Positions 17,825-27,741 are shown, numbered from the stretch's first letter. The stretch: 64,000 nt of DNA from Planctomycetales bacterium (GCA_027452145.1 DAIDHB010000360.1:1-64000); one strand, 5' to 3'. Made by a program: numbers and translations. The notes: generated by a model from the sequence alone, not told the origin.

Positions 17825-20800
17825 TTGGAGACCCCCGCGATGCCGCGCGACCCACGAGTGAAACGCCTGCTCGAGGAAATCCTCGAATCGGATCGCACAC
17901 CGGAGGAAGTGTGTCGTGCCTGCCCGGAGTTGCTGACCCAGGTCCGCCATCGCCTGGGGCGAGTTCGAGCCCTTGAGGCTGAGGTCGAGGCGTTGTTCCC
18001 GACGCCGGGACCCGCTCCGACGCCCGGCGATCCGCCGGTTGGAAGGCCCCCTCAGCTCCCCGGATACGACATGCAGTCGACCCTGGGACGCGGCGGTATG
18101 GGCATCGTCTACAAGGCCCGGCATCTGCGCCTCAACCGCGTCGTTGCCCTCAAGATGCTGCTCACCGGGGCGCACGCCGGACTCCCGGAGCGGACGCGGT
18201 TCCAGCGCGAGGCGGAGGCGGTGGCGAGCCTGCACCACGCGAACATCGTCGCGGTCTATGACGTGGGCGACCACGAGGGGTGCCCGTACTTCACGATGGA
18301 GTTCCTCGAAGGCGGCAACCTGGCGCAATTCCTGGGGGGCACGCCGCAGCCGGCCCGCCAGGCGGCCGCGCTCCTGATCGCCCTGGCCGACGCCGTGCAG
18401 GCGGCGCACCGGGCCGGGATTGTGCACAGGGACCTGAAGCCGGCCAACATCCTGCTCACGGCCGAGGGCATCCCCAAGGTTGCCGATTTCGGGCTGGCGC
18501 GGCACTTCGAGGGAGAGCCGGCGCTAACATTCAGCGGCGCCCGGGTCGGGACCCCCAGCTACATGGCCCCCGAGCAGGTGCTCGGCAAGGCGGGGATGAT
18601 CGGGCCGGCCGCGGACGTCTACGCGCTGGGCGCCGTGCTCTATGAGATGCTCACCGGCCGGCCGCCGTTCCGGGGGGAGACCGCGGCCGAGACGGAACGG
18701 CAGGTGATCCATGACGAGCCGGTCTCCCCCTCGCGATTGAACACGAAGGTGCCGCGCGATCTCGAGACGATTTGCCTGACGTGCCTGTCCAAGGAGCCGC
18801 CGCGTCGCTACGCCAGCGCCGCGGCATTGGCCGACGATCTGAGGCGGTTCGGGGAGGGCCGGCCGATCCAGGCTCGGCCCGTGGGCTGGAGAGAGCATTC
18901 CTGGCGTTGGTGTCGGCGCAACCCGATGGCGGCGGCATTGTTGGTCACGGCGCTGGCCCTGGTCGGTCTGGTCAGCGGTGGCGGAGTGTGGCTCGTGCAG
19001 CAGAGGGCGGAGCTGCGCAACGAGGTCGTCACGACCGTGGCCCAGGCCGTGAGTCTCCGCAAGGGGTTCCACTTCCACGAAGCCCTGCAACTGCTGGGGC
19101 AGGTCCGGCAGCGGGTTGAACGGGCGGGGCCGGACGACCTGCGCCGTCAGGTGGACCAGGCCAGGGCCGACGTGATCCTGGCACAGCGCCTCGACGACGC
19201 GCGCACCCGGGCAGCGAAGCTCGTGGAGCCGAACGGGATCTTCGACCCGGCCGAGTCCGAGCCGCTGTATCTGGCGGCGTTCGCGGATGCGGGGCTGGGT
19301 CGAGACGGAGACGACATCGAGGCTGCTGTGTCGGCCGTGCGTGATTCGGCGGTGCGCGGGGAAATCGTCGCGGCCCTGGATGACTGGGCCAGCATCACTC
19401 CGGACCTCCGGCGGCGGGAATGGCTCCTGGCAGTGGCCCGGGGCGCCGACCCGGACGAGGTCCGCGACCGCCTGCGCCAGCCGGAGCTGTGGCGGGATGC
19501 CGCCCGGCTAACGCGCGTCGCCAAGGAGCTGAGGGTGGCCGAGTTGTCTCCACAGTTGGCGACCGCGCTTGGTCGGGTTTCGCGCAAGAGCGGCGGGGAG
19601 GCGGTCGCGCTGCTCACCGCCACCCAGAATCGTTTCCCGCACGACTTCTGGGTGACCTTCGAGTTGGCGTGGGCGCTCAGCCAGGAGCGGCGGTGGGACG
19701 AGAGCCTCGGCTATTTCCGTGCGGCCCTGGCGCTGCGGCCCGATTCCAGTGCAGCCTACAATGGCCTGGGCGAGATCCTGTTCTCCATGGGCCGGGCGGA
19801 CGAGGCGATCGAGCCCCTGGAGCAAGCTCTCCGGCTCGATCCCAGGGACGTGGTGGCCCACTACCATCTCGCCTTTGCTCTCTACTCCAGGGGCCGGCTG
19901 GACGGGGCGATCGAGCACTGGCAAGACGCCCTCAGCATCGCCCCAAGAACCGCCGAGTACCACAATAACCTCGGAATGGCCCTGCAAGGCCGCGGCCGGC
20001 TGGACGAGGCCATCGAACACCTGAGGCAGAGCGTCAGCATCAACCCCAAATCCGCGTTCTGCCGGTACAATCTCGGTATCGCGTTGTACCGCAAGGGTCG
20101 GGTGGACGAGGCGTTCGGCGACCTGCAGCAATCCGTCAAACTCGACCCCAATTACATCGTCGCTCACGCCAATCTGGCCGTCCTTCTACGCGCCCGGGGC
20201 CGAGTGGCGGAGGCCATCGACCACCTTCAGCAAGCCGTCCGGTTGGAGGGCGAGAAACCGACCGAGATCCGGAGGCTGCTCGTCCGTTACCGGTATGAAG
20301 CCGCCTGCGCCAACGTTCAGTCCGCGGCCGGCCGGGGCTCGGAGGATGCGCGGCGAGGCGAGCCGGAGCGAGCCGGCAAGCGCCGCCAGGCTCTGGACTG
20401 GCTGCGCGCCAATCTGGAGCTGACCGGCAGGCTGCGCAACGACGGCGAGATACTGGAATGGTCGCTCACCACCTGGCTTTCCGACCCTGCGCTGGCCGGC
20501 GTCCGCGACCCGGCGGCACTGGCGACGTTGCCCCACGCCGAGCGCGAGCCGTGGCGGCGCCTCTGGACGGACGTGGCGGCGAGTATCGCCGCCGACCCGC
20601 TAGAGCGAGGGCGAGAGCACATCGCCCGACGACAATGGGATCGGGCGGTCGACGGCTATGCGCGGAGCTTGATGCGCGGCCCGACGGATAGCGGAGACTT
20701 CTGGCTTGAGTACGCTGCGGTGTCACTGCTCTCGGGCGACCGCCCGGCCTACGTCAGGACGTGCGCCCGCATGATCGAGCGGTGCGGCAAGGAGGGGGGC

Positions 20801-21283
20801 CCGCGGTCCTACCAGATGGCCCGCGCCTGCACCCTGGCCTCCGACGCCGTCGCCGATCCGTCGCTGCCCGGCCGCCTTGCGGAGAAGGAACTCAAGGACT
20901 CTGCCCGAGAGTCCTGGTCACTGACCGAGCAAGGAGCCCTGTCGTACCGCGCCGGACGATTCCAGCAGGCGGTCCCCTTCTTCGAGCGGAGCCTCCAGGC
21001 CGACCCCAGGCTCGGCAATGCGGTGCTCAACTGGCTGTGGCTGGCCCTGGCGCAGCAGCGAGTCGGGAAGGCCGAGGAGGCCCGCCACTGGCTGAACAAG
21101 GCCCAGTCGTGGCTCGACCAGTACCCTGACGGACTGCCGGCCCGTGCCGAAGTGGAGTTCGGGCTGCACCTGCACAACTGGCTGGAAGCGCACGTCCTCC
21201 GTCGCGAGGCGGAAGCACTGATACATTCCGAAGGTCCGCGGAATGGTGCGGAGAGTCAGGAACCTGGCGCGCCGCATAAATGA
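17825..21283 (+). CDS. Ser/Thr protein kinase with C-terminal TPR repeats
   Basis: 1,152 residues from a TTG at 17,825, which has GGGAGGAG 2-4 nt upstream; an ATG at 17,840 is the alternative. The kinase domain spans about residues 80-340: glycine loop GRGGMG (88-93), catalytic HRDLKPAN (201-208), DFG (221-223), APEQ. One membrane helix at about 369-391, then a helical linker and TPR repeats from about 600 to 820 (for example DEAIEPLEQALRLDPRDVVAHYHLAFALYSRGRLD), with more helical repeats to the end. The kinase lies inside the cell and the TPR array outside the membrane. Paired with the upstream ECF sigma gene. Confidence 0.9.
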   Translation: METPAMPRDPRVKRLLEEILESDRTPEEVCRACPELLTQVRHRLGRVRALEAEVEALFPTPGPAPTPGDPPVGRPPQLPGYDMQSTLGRGGMGIVYKARHLRLNRVVALKMLLTGAHAGLPERTRFQREAEAVASLHHANIVAVYDVGDHEGCPYFTMEFLEGGNLAQFLGGTPQPARQAAALLIALADAVQAAHRAGIVHRDLKPANILLTAEGIPKVADFGLARHFEGEPALTFSGARVGTPSYMAPEQVLGKAGMIGPAADVYALGAVLYEMLTGRPPFRGETAAETERQVIHDEPVSPSRLNTKVPRDLETICLTCLSKEPPRRYASAAALADDLRRFGEGRPIQARPVGWREHSWRWCRRNPMAAALLVTALALVGLVSGGGVWLVQQRAELRNEVVTTVAQAVSLRKGFHFHEALQLLGQVRQRVERAGPDDLRRQVDQARADVILAQRLDDARTRAAKLVEPNGIFDPAESEPLYLAAFADAGLGRDGDDIEAAVSAVRDSAVRGEIVAALDDWASITPDLRRREWLLAVARGADPDEVRDRLRQPELWRDAARLTRVAKELRVAELSPQLATALGRVSRKSGGEAVALLTATQNRFPHDFWVTFELAWALSQERRWDESLGYFRAALALRPDSSAAYNGLGEILFSMGRADEAIEPLEQALRLDPRDVVAHYHLAFALYSRGRLDGAIEHWQDALSIAPRTAEYHNNLGMALQGRGRLDEAIEHLRQSVSINPKSAFCRYNLGIALYRKGRVDEAFGDLQQSVKLDPNYIVAHANLAVLLRARGRVAEAIDHLQQAVRLEGEKPTEIRRLLVRYRYEAACANVQSAAGRGSEDARRGEPERAGKRRQALDWLRANLELTGRLRNDGEILEWSLTTWLSDPALAGVRDPAALATLPHAEREPWRRLWTDVAASIAADPLERGREHIARRQWDRAVDGYARSLMRGPTDSGDFWLEYAAVSLLSGDRPAYVRTCARMIERCGKEGGPRSYQMARACTLASDAVADPSLPGRLAEKELKDSARESWSLTEQGALSYRAGRFQQAVPFFERSLQADPRLGNAVLNWLWLALAQQRVGKAEEARHWLNKAQSWLDQYPDGLPARAEVEFGLHLHNWLEAHVLRREAEALIHSEGPRNGAESQEPGAPHK

Positions 21284-21547
21284 ACCCCGACTGAGCGCCG
21301 GAGGCTCGAGCACCGACTCCGAACAGAGGCTGATGATCGCTGCCCAGCCGCCAACGCGATCGGCCGGGTCGAAGCCAGCGACACCTCGCGCTTCGGCGGG
21401 ATCGGCCGGCGCTACCTGGGTCCAATCTGCGTCGGCGGGCTCGGACCGACGCGTGCAACTCGACCTCTCGCTTTCGTTCAGCGCCGATTTCCGCGGAGGG
21501 AAATCGATTGACATTTCTGGAACCCCCCCGGACGATAGTCCCGGCGG

Positions 21548-23141
21548 TCACCGATACTGGAACTCGACCCGGTAACCACCCAGCCAGGGGATCGGCGGGC
21601 AGTCGCCGTCGAGGGCGGCTGCGTACAGGATCGGGTTGTGCCTGCGCCGGTCGAACCGCACCCGCAACGTCCGGTCCGCTGCCACCTCGATCGACCCGCC
21701 CGTCTTCGCGAACTTGCGATACAGCTGCTTCGGCTTCGCCTTTCGAAGCCTTTCAGTCGGCCGGCCAGCCAGCGGTAGCAGCCGTGGGCGATCACCGTCA
21801 ACGTCACGTCGAGGTCCACGTTCAGCCGCACCTCGCTGGACAGGCTGTCCATGTGGAAGAAGTCCATGCTCGTCCCCAGCCCGTCCTCGATCCGGTTCCG
21901 CCTCGCGTAGTTCATGATCAGCTCGCGCGGCCGCGCCTCGAAGTGGTTCGTCAGGAACAATGTCGGCTCCTCGCGCCCCAACCCGGTCACCGCGATCTGC
22001 CTCGCCTCCCCCTCATAGTCGCGCAATCGGACCGGCTGCTCCAGATACCTCACGCGCTTCTGGCGACGCTTGGTGATGTCGATAGCTGCGGCCGTCCAAT
22101 CGCTCGGCGGCCGCCGGAGGATCGCCTGGACCAGCCGCGTCCCGCGGCAGCGGATGGTGACGAAATGGACGTCCCGCCGGTTGAGGCGCGACAGCTCCGC
22201 GTAGGTCGTCGGCTTCGAGTCGAAGTACATCCATTGCGGGTCGTGCCCCGTCAGGTCGTGCCAGAACTCGACGAACCGCAGGACCTCACCCGGCTGTTCG
22301 TCGCGCGTCAGGTTGGCGTTGGCATAGCAGAGCACTCGGCTGTCATGCTCCTGGGCGAAGAACGACTGGACGCTGGCCTGCGCCATGCCCCGGCCCGGGA
22401 TGTAGTGGTTCTCCAGCACGGCCTCATCGCCGCGATAGGGGATGGGGTGGAAGTCTAGCGCGAAGGAGCCGGCGCCGGGCATCAGCACCGGAGCCAGCCG
22501 CCTCACCCAGGCCGCCAGGAGCCGTCGCTGCCGGTCGGGTGCCGCACGGTAGGAGAAATCGGTGGCGAAGCTCTTCTTGGGGAGGACATTCAGCCCGGCG
22601 AAGAGGCCCAGGGCCTCGTCGAAGTTGAAGTCGTCGATGGGGCTTCGCCGCTCCTTGTCGAGGAGCTTCAGCGCCAGCAGGGCCAGGATCGCGGCGGAGG
22701 CGGGGACCAACTCCGAGCCGGGGTAGGCCGCGGCGTCGACGAGCCGATCGAGGCGGACCCGGGCCAGCAGGGGGAGGAAGAGGAAGATGCCGGCGGTGCG
22801 GGTCCGCAGCCGGCGGCCGGCGGTCAGGTCGAGGGCCCGCCGATCGGCGACGGGGGCCTCGTCGGGTCCGCCGCGGTCCTCGCGGCGAGCCCGTCCCGGC
22901 GGGCGTCCGCGGCCATCGGGGACGAAAAGGGGGGACCGTTGCGGCTACGGACGTCGTGGCGGAATCGACTGATCAGGACCTTGAAGGCGGCCGGCTTGTA
23001 ACCGAAGTCGGCGGCGACCTCGGCCGTCGGGCGCCCGTCGATGAAGACGGCGCGGAGTGCTTCGTAGCGGCGATGGGAGGGGGATCGCGGCCGGAGGAAG
23101 TAATCCCTGCAGGGCTGGTCGTCCATGGTGTCGGCTCGCAT
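21548..23141 (-). pseudogene. Decayed transposase (frameshifted, internally shortened)
   Basis: Three pieces of one transposase in different frames. The N-terminal part (23,141 to about 22,920) holds the helix-turn-helix region RYEALRAVFIDGRPTAEVAADFGYKPAAFK. At the run CCCCCCTTTT near 22,925 the sense frame shifts by -1 to FVPDG and continues through FLFLPLLARVRLD, ALLALKLLDKERRSP and the DDE-like core to about 21,745, where a second -1 shift is needed to read RKAKPKQLYRKF and end at 21,548. Compared with full-length planctomycete relatives I recall, a segment after the helix-turn-helix seems missing. No terminal inverted repeats were found. Probably an inactive insertion-sequence remnant. 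Confidence 0.7.
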
Positions 23142-23974
23142 CGGTTAACTGTTTTCCGACGTCCCGGAGCCCCGAGGGTAGCGGTTCAGCCGGACGAGGC
23201 AAGAGGGCGGTCGGGCCGTCGGACGCGGCATTTCAGGGGGTGCGAGCCCATCTGCGAGCCGAAGGATAGCCCGACTCGGCCGGTTCTGGGGTGGCGGAAA
23301 CCGGGTCGCGTGGGCCGGAGAATAATTAACGATTCGGGGCCAGGAAGCCAGGATTTCCCGGGAATCGCAGGGACCAGCCGGCGGAAAGGCTAATTATTTT
23401 CCGGGCCGCGGAAATCCGCGTTAAAGTGCCGACAAATTCAAGCAATCGGTGTGGGTCGGGGTCGGCACCTTGCTCACGACCTGGGACGCGTATGGGGATC
23501 GCCGCGTCGCCGGCGAGGCGGTGGAGGGGGGCTGAGCGCCGACATTGTGATTCGTCCGACGCCCGGGCGGTCGAGACAGGCGCATGTCCCGCCGGGCCGG
23601 GGCCAACGGCCACCCCCGCCCCGGGCCGGGCCGATCGTCGGACGGAGCCGGTTCGTCCAACGGACGGGGCGGAGTCTGGCCGGAGCCGTCGCCGTTGCGC
23701 GCTCCCGTGTGATCGACCGAAGCGCCTTCCGACCGCGCTCGCGGCTCGACGTCATTCTCTACGCCTGTCATTCCCGACTCGTGAGGGGATACAGATACCG
23801 ACCCTGGGACACATCGGACAGGGCCATGCGGCCGACAGGTGGCCTCATCTCGGGCTCCCTCCTTGTCTCGGCTTGCCGGCCCGTTACGATGGGGCCTGAT
23901 GATCGGCGGGGCCGTCGCGGTCCCGGTCGCGCGTATTGTCGCATCCGACGTCCCTGGTCCGGAGAGGCGAACCC
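23142..23974. other. Intergenic region with palindromic element
   Basis: 833 bp between the transposase remnant and the esterase gene. No open frame in it has a family or a credible start. It holds an imperfect inverted repeat at 23,315-23,404 (listed separately) and the esterase promoter region. The last 200 bp is ordinary GC-rich sequence. Confidence 0.45.
23315..23404. repeat. Imperfect inverted repeat with nested palindromes
   Basis: CCGGAGAATAATTAACG (23,315-23,331) pairs with GGCTAATTATTTTCCGG (23,388-23,404), 14 of 17 positions matching. Between the arms lies a near-perfect palindrome centred on TTCCCGGGAA. The AT-rich arms stand out from the GC-rich surroundings. It may be a small palindromic repeat unit or the remains of a miniature element. 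Confidence 0.5.
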
Positions 23975-26428
23975 GTGAAATCGTGGCACCGTTCGATGGG
24001 CGTTGGCTCGGGAATGATCGCGTCGCTGGCGATCGGGATGATGGCGGCCGTCGCCGTCGGGCAGGAGGCGCCGCGGCCCAGGGCGGCCCTCTACACGGCC
24101 AGCGACTTCCCCTCGCTGGCGAAGCGCGGGGTCGATCCCGGGTTCTCGGGCGAGGCGGTCGTATCCGTCTGGGGGCCGTCGACCGACGCCTGGACGCTGA
24201 GAACGGGCCAGGATGGAGCGATCTTCCTCGAGCGTCGCGATCGCTCGGGCTCATCGGCGCCGGGATGGGAGCAGGTCGGGACCGTCCGGCTTGCCCCGGG
24301 GCGGCCGTTGCGGATCGTCGTCGTGGGGCCCGAGGAGCCGGCGGAGGCGAAGAAGGCGAAGAAGAAGCACACGCCGGTCCCTGTGCCTGCGCTGCTGTCG
24401 ATCGCCGCGAAGGAAGGGCATCCGTCGGTGTCGCTCGACATCGTGCGCGGGCGGATCGACTCGGCGGCCCCGACGGCCGATCGGCGGCGCGTGGAGGTCC
24501 GCACGAACCAGCAGGGCGCCGGCTTCCAGCCGCCGGCGACGGCCGAGGCGTGGCGCGATCGGGCCGAGCATCTCCGCGAGCAGATGCTCGTCACGCTCGG
24601 CCTCTGGCCGATGTTCCCGCGGGGGCCGCTCCATCCCCAGGTTTACGGGAAGGTGAAGCGCGAGGGGTACACGATCGAGAAGGTCGTGCTCGAGACGTTT
24701 CCCGGCTTCACGCTCAGCGGCAACCTGTACCGGCCCGAGAAGGCCGACGGCAAGGTCCCGGGGATCCTCTGTCCGCACGGGCACTGGGAGGACGGCCGGA
24801 TCAACCCCGAGGTCCAGCAGCGCTGTATTCGCTGGGCGAAGCTCGGGTGCGTCGTGTTCCTGTACGACATGGTCGGCTACAACGACAGCAAGCCGTTCAC
24901 GCACGCGTTCCTGAACGACCGCCTGCGCCACTGGGGCCTGAGCCTGCCGACGCTCCAGACCTGGAACAGCATCCGGGCGCTCGACTGGCTGACGGCGCTC
25001 CCCGACGTGGACGTCGCGCGGATCGGCTGCACGGGCGAATCGGGCGGCGGCACGCAGACGTTCCTGCTCACGGCGCTCGACCAGCGGGTGAAGGTCGCCG
25101 CGCCGGTGGTGATGGTCTCCGATTCATTCCAGGGCGGGTGCGTCTGCGAGAACGCCGCCGGGCTGCGGCTCGGCACGGATAACGTCGAGTTCGCGGCGCT
25201 CTGCGCGCCCCGGCCGATGTACCTGGTCGGGGCGAAGGGGGACTGGACGAAGCTGACGATGGAGCGCGCCTACCCGGCGATCCGCGGGGTCTACTCGCTG
25301 GTCGGCTCGACCGACCGCGTCGGGGCGCAGGTGTTCGACTTTCCCCACAACTACAACCAGACGAGCCGGAACGCCGTGTATGCGGCGATGGGGCGGTGGC
25401 TGCTCGGCATCGACGATCCCGACCGGACCCGCGAGCCGAAAGGTCAGCAGCCCGAGACCGGCAAGGACCTGCTGACGTTCGGCCCCGAGCACCCCGCGCC
25501 GTCGGACCGCAAGACGCCCGAGGGGCTCGAGGCGTTCCTGGTCGACACCCGGCGGCGGCAGGTTGAGGACCTGGGTCCCTGGGGCGGCACGGCGCGGTGG
25601 GAGGCGGGCCGGCGGCTATTCATGACGGCGCTCAAGGTCCGCACGGGGATCGTGAACCCGCCGCCGGACTCGCTCGACGCGAGTGAGGTCCGCCGGCTGC
25701 CCCGCGAGGAGTTCACGGTCGTGCACCGCCTGCTCGGCCGCAATGGGACGGGCGAGGCGATCCCGGTCGTCCGGATCATCCCGGCGCATCCCTCGGGGCA
25801 GCTTACGGTCGTGGCCCATTCGCGGGGCAAGGCCGGGCTGGTCGACGGCTCGGGCGGGCCCTCCGCGCTGGTGCGCTCGCTGCTGGCGAACGGCCACGAG
25901 GTCGTGGGCTTCGACCCCCTGTTCGTCGGCGAGTCGATCGACCCGCGCGACCCAGTCGCGCACCGGCCCGAGACGGCCCACTTCGAGTGCTATAACCCGT
26001 CGCTGCCGGCCGACCAGATGCAGGACCTGGCCACCGTGCTGGCCTGGTGCCGGGCGCAGGAGGACGTGCGCGAGGTGAACCTGATCGCCCTCGGCGAGGC
26101 CGGCTCCCAGGCGCTGGTCGCCCGCCCGCTCCTGGAGGGCCTGGGCCGCACGGCCATCGAGCTATTCGGCGTGCCTTCACGCGAGGCGGACCACACGCCG
26201 GCGACGATCGACCTCCCCGGCCTGGAGCAGTTCGGCGGGCTGAAGGCTGCCGCGGCGCTGGCGGCGCCGGCGCCCCTGTGGCTGTTCCGTACCAACTCGG
26301 GCTTTGACCCGACGTGGGCCCGCACCGCTTATGAGCTCGCCGGAGCCTCGCCGATGCTGCGGCTCGGCGGCAGTGAGACGGATTCCGCCGCCGACGCGCT
26401 GGCGCGCTGGCTCGATGAGGGAGAATAG
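23975..26428 (+). CDS. Secreted alpha/beta hydrolase (acetylxylan-esterase/prolyl-oligopeptidase-like)
   Basis: 817 residues from GTG 23,975, chosen because GGAGAGG lies 7 nt upstream and a signal peptide follows directly (GMIASLAIGMMAAVAVGQEA). The core hydrolase domain has GILCPHGHWEDGR, nucleophile GESGGGTQ, and a late His near DFPHNYNQTSR. A long C-terminal half (about 500-817) looks like a second, catalytically poor hydrolase domain (VVAHSRGKAGLVDG, FDPLFVGES). This two-part secreted form is common in planctomycetes and is linked there to polysaccharide breakdown. The substrate is unknown. It is the last host gene before the prophage junction. Confidence 0.8.
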   Translation: MKSWHRSMGVGSGMIASLAIGMMAAVAVGQEAPRPRAALYTASDFPSLAKRGVDPGFSGEAVVSVWGPSTDAWTLRTGQDGAIFLERRDRSGSSAPGWEQVGTVRLAPGRPLRIVVVGPEEPAEAKKAKKKHTPVPVPALLSIAAKEGHPSVSLDIVRGRIDSAAPTADRRRVEVRTNQQGAGFQPPATAEAWRDRAEHLREQMLVTLGLWPMFPRGPLHPQVYGKVKREGYTIEKVVLETFPGFTLSGNLYRPEKADGKVPGILCPHGHWEDGRINPEVQQRCIRWAKLGCVVFLYDMVGYNDSKPFTHAFLNDRLRHWGLSLPTLQTWNSIRALDWLTALPDVDVARIGCTGESGGGTQTFLLTALDQRVKVAAPVVMVSDSFQGGCVCENAAGLRLGTDNVEFAALCAPRPMYLVGAKGDWTKLTMERAYPAIRGVYSLVGSTDRVGAQVFDFPHNYNQTSRNAVYAAMGRWLLGIDDPDRTREPKGQQPETGKDLLTFGPEHPAPSDRKTPEGLEAFLVDTRRRQVEDLGPWGGTARWEAGRRLFMTALKVRTGIVNPPPDSLDASEVRRLPREEFTVVHRLLGRNGTGEAIPVVRIIPAHPSGQLTVVAHSRGKAGLVDGSGGPSALVRSLLANGHEVVGFDPLFVGESIDPRDPVAHRPETAHFECYNPSLPADQMQDLATVLAWCRAQEDVREVNLIALGEAGSQALVARPLLEGLGRTAIELFGVPSREADHTPATIDLPGLEQFGGLKAAAALAAPAPLWLFRTNSGFDPTWARTAYELAGASPMLRLGGSETDSAADALARWLDEGE

Positions 26429-26505
26429 GCGCCGGCGAGCTGTTCGCTCCTACCGGCCGGCCGGCACGCGGTGATGCCGGCGCGCCTGGGTTCTCGCAGC
26501 AAATA

Positions 26506-26544
26506 CCACGACCCCGCGATCAGATCCTGAGCGCGGGGTCGTGG
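26506..26544. terminator. Strong inverted repeat between esterase and tRNA remnant
   Basis: CCACGACCCCGCG (26,506-26,518) and CGCGGGGTCGTGG (26,532-26,544) form a perfect 13-bp stem with a 13-nt loop. It lies after the plus-strand esterase and just beyond the 3' end of the minus-strand tRNA sequence, so it probably ended transcription of the original tRNA. On the minus strand TATTT follows. Confidence 0.65.
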
Positions 26545-26607
26545 GCAATGCGTGGGCGGGAATCGGCCGACAGGCCGGCGGATCGCCGCAAGTCGTTGGC
26601 AGGGAAG

Positions 26608-26664
26608 CGCGCCCGGTAGGATTCGAACCTACAACCTTCGGATTCGAAGTCCGCGACTCTAACG
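26608..26664 (-). tRNA. 3' fragment of tRNA-Arg(TCG): prophage attachment site (attL)
   Basis: On the minus strand the sequence reads as the end of a tRNA: GTTAGAG (edge of D-arm), anticodon arm with loop CTTCGAA (anticodon TCG, Arg), T-arm GTAGG-TTCGAAT-CCTAC and acceptor strand CGGGCGC. The matching 5' acceptor strand (GCGCCCG) and D-arm are absent to the right, where mobile-element sequence begins. Elements that integrate at the 3' end of a tRNA gene leave exactly this: a partial copy at one end and the rebuilt tRNA at the other. The intact tRNA should lie to the right of the window. CCA is not encoded. Confidence 0.75.
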
Positions 26665-26826
26665 CGGGTAGTGATCGTGTGTCGCGCGGCCTAACCCCGC
26701 CCGCCGTCACGCACTTGCGACGCCATCACACGCATGCGCATTGCCTGATCGCACTCATATTTGCGTCAACGGATTTGGGGGTCAGAATCTCCACGGATCA
26801 ACCAACGTCCAGCGGAGAATCCGACC

Positions 26827-27741
26827 ATGCCCAGCGTGTCCTTCTCCCGCTTCGAGCGGGAGGTGCTTTCGCTCTACGCGCCGCCCATGCGCCGCCCCGC
26901 GACGCGTCGCAAGGTCCGCCAGGTCCTGCGCGAGCTGTCGGCCTACTGCCCGTCGACCACGCGGCTGACGCCGACGGCGATCGCGGACTGGATGGCCGAC
27001 CATGGCCATCGCGCTCCGGCGACCCATCGATCGCTGCTGGCCGCACTGCATGCGGCGTGCAGGTATGGGGTCTCTCGGCGGTACATGCCGGATCCGTTCG
27101 CGTTCCGGGGCGTCGGCGCGTGGCTGCCCGGCGACGAGCTGGAGGCGGAGGAGCCGTTCCGCCGCCACCGGAAACCGGCCGAGATCCGTCAGGTGCTCTC
27201 CCGGGCCGACCTCGAGGCGAAGTCGGGCGAATGGGACGCGGCCCGGCTGCGGGCACTGGTGTACACCCTGGCGTTTACCGGCGCGCACAAGCTGGAGGTC
27301 CTCGGGTTGCGGCCCCGCGACCTGGACCTCGCCGGGCGGGTACTGGTGATCCGCTCGCACCCGGCCAGGCGGCTCAAGCGGCGGGCGCGGGCCGCGCAGC
27401 TCCCGATCGCCGACCCACTGGCGGCCGTGCTGGAGTCCTGGCTGCCGCTCTGCGGCTGCGATTGGGTGTTCCCCCACAAGCGACGGACTGGGTTCTGGCA
27501 CCACTGCCGGCCCGGCAAGACGCCGCTCGACGAGGTCCGAGCGCTGGGCGAGCGGGCCGGCGTCTCCGGCCTGACGCTGCTGGATTTCCGCCACACCGTC
27601 GGCACGCTCGCCGAGGGGTGGGGCATCGGCGAGCTGGCGCTCCAGCGGATCCTCAGGCACGCCCGCCGCCAGACGCAGGACCACTACCGGCACGAGGACC
27701 TGGAGGTGCTGCGGGCGGCCGCGGCCAAGATCGCCTACTGA
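26827..27741 (+). CDS. Tyrosine recombinase/integrase with degenerate active site
   Basis: 304 residues from ATG 26,827 (MPSVSFSRF). The core-binding domain is about 1-105 and the catalytic domain about 120-300. The box II arginine (DFRHT, Arg255), the late His (LRHA, His278) and the nucleophile (TQDHYRH, Tyr287) are present. Box I reads TGAHKLEVLGL, with His154 where the first catalytic Arg is expected, and the usual His three residues before Arg255 is Leu252. It sits 163 bp from the tRNA remnant, the normal place for an integrase. It may be a divergent planctomycete family or an inactive relic; compare the complete recombinase at 32,265-33,152. Confidence 0.8.
   Translation: MPSVSFSRFEREVLSLYAPPMRRPATRRKVRQVLRELSAYCPSTTRLTPTAIADWMADHGHRAPATHRSLLAALHAACRYGVSRRYMPDPFAFRGVGAWLPGDELEAEEPFRRHRKPAEIRQVLSRADLEAKSGEWDAARLRALVYTLAFTGAHKLEVLGLRPRDLDLAGRVLVIRSHPARRLKRRARAAQLPIADPLAAVLESWLPLCGCDWVFPHKRRTGFWHHCRPGKTPLDEVRALGERAGVSGLTLLDFRHTVGTLAEGWGIGELALQRILRHARRQTQDHYRHEDLEVLRAAAAKIAY

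Noticed and set aside
26608..26700. A complete tRNA-Arg gene
   Set aside because: No 5' acceptor strand or D-arm matches the 3' half, so it is only a fragment.
26541..26826. Open frame across the tRNA remnant (peptide PVGFEPTTFGFEVRDS)
   Set aside because: This peptide is a familiar artefact of translating a tRNA 3' end; the DNA is the attachment site.
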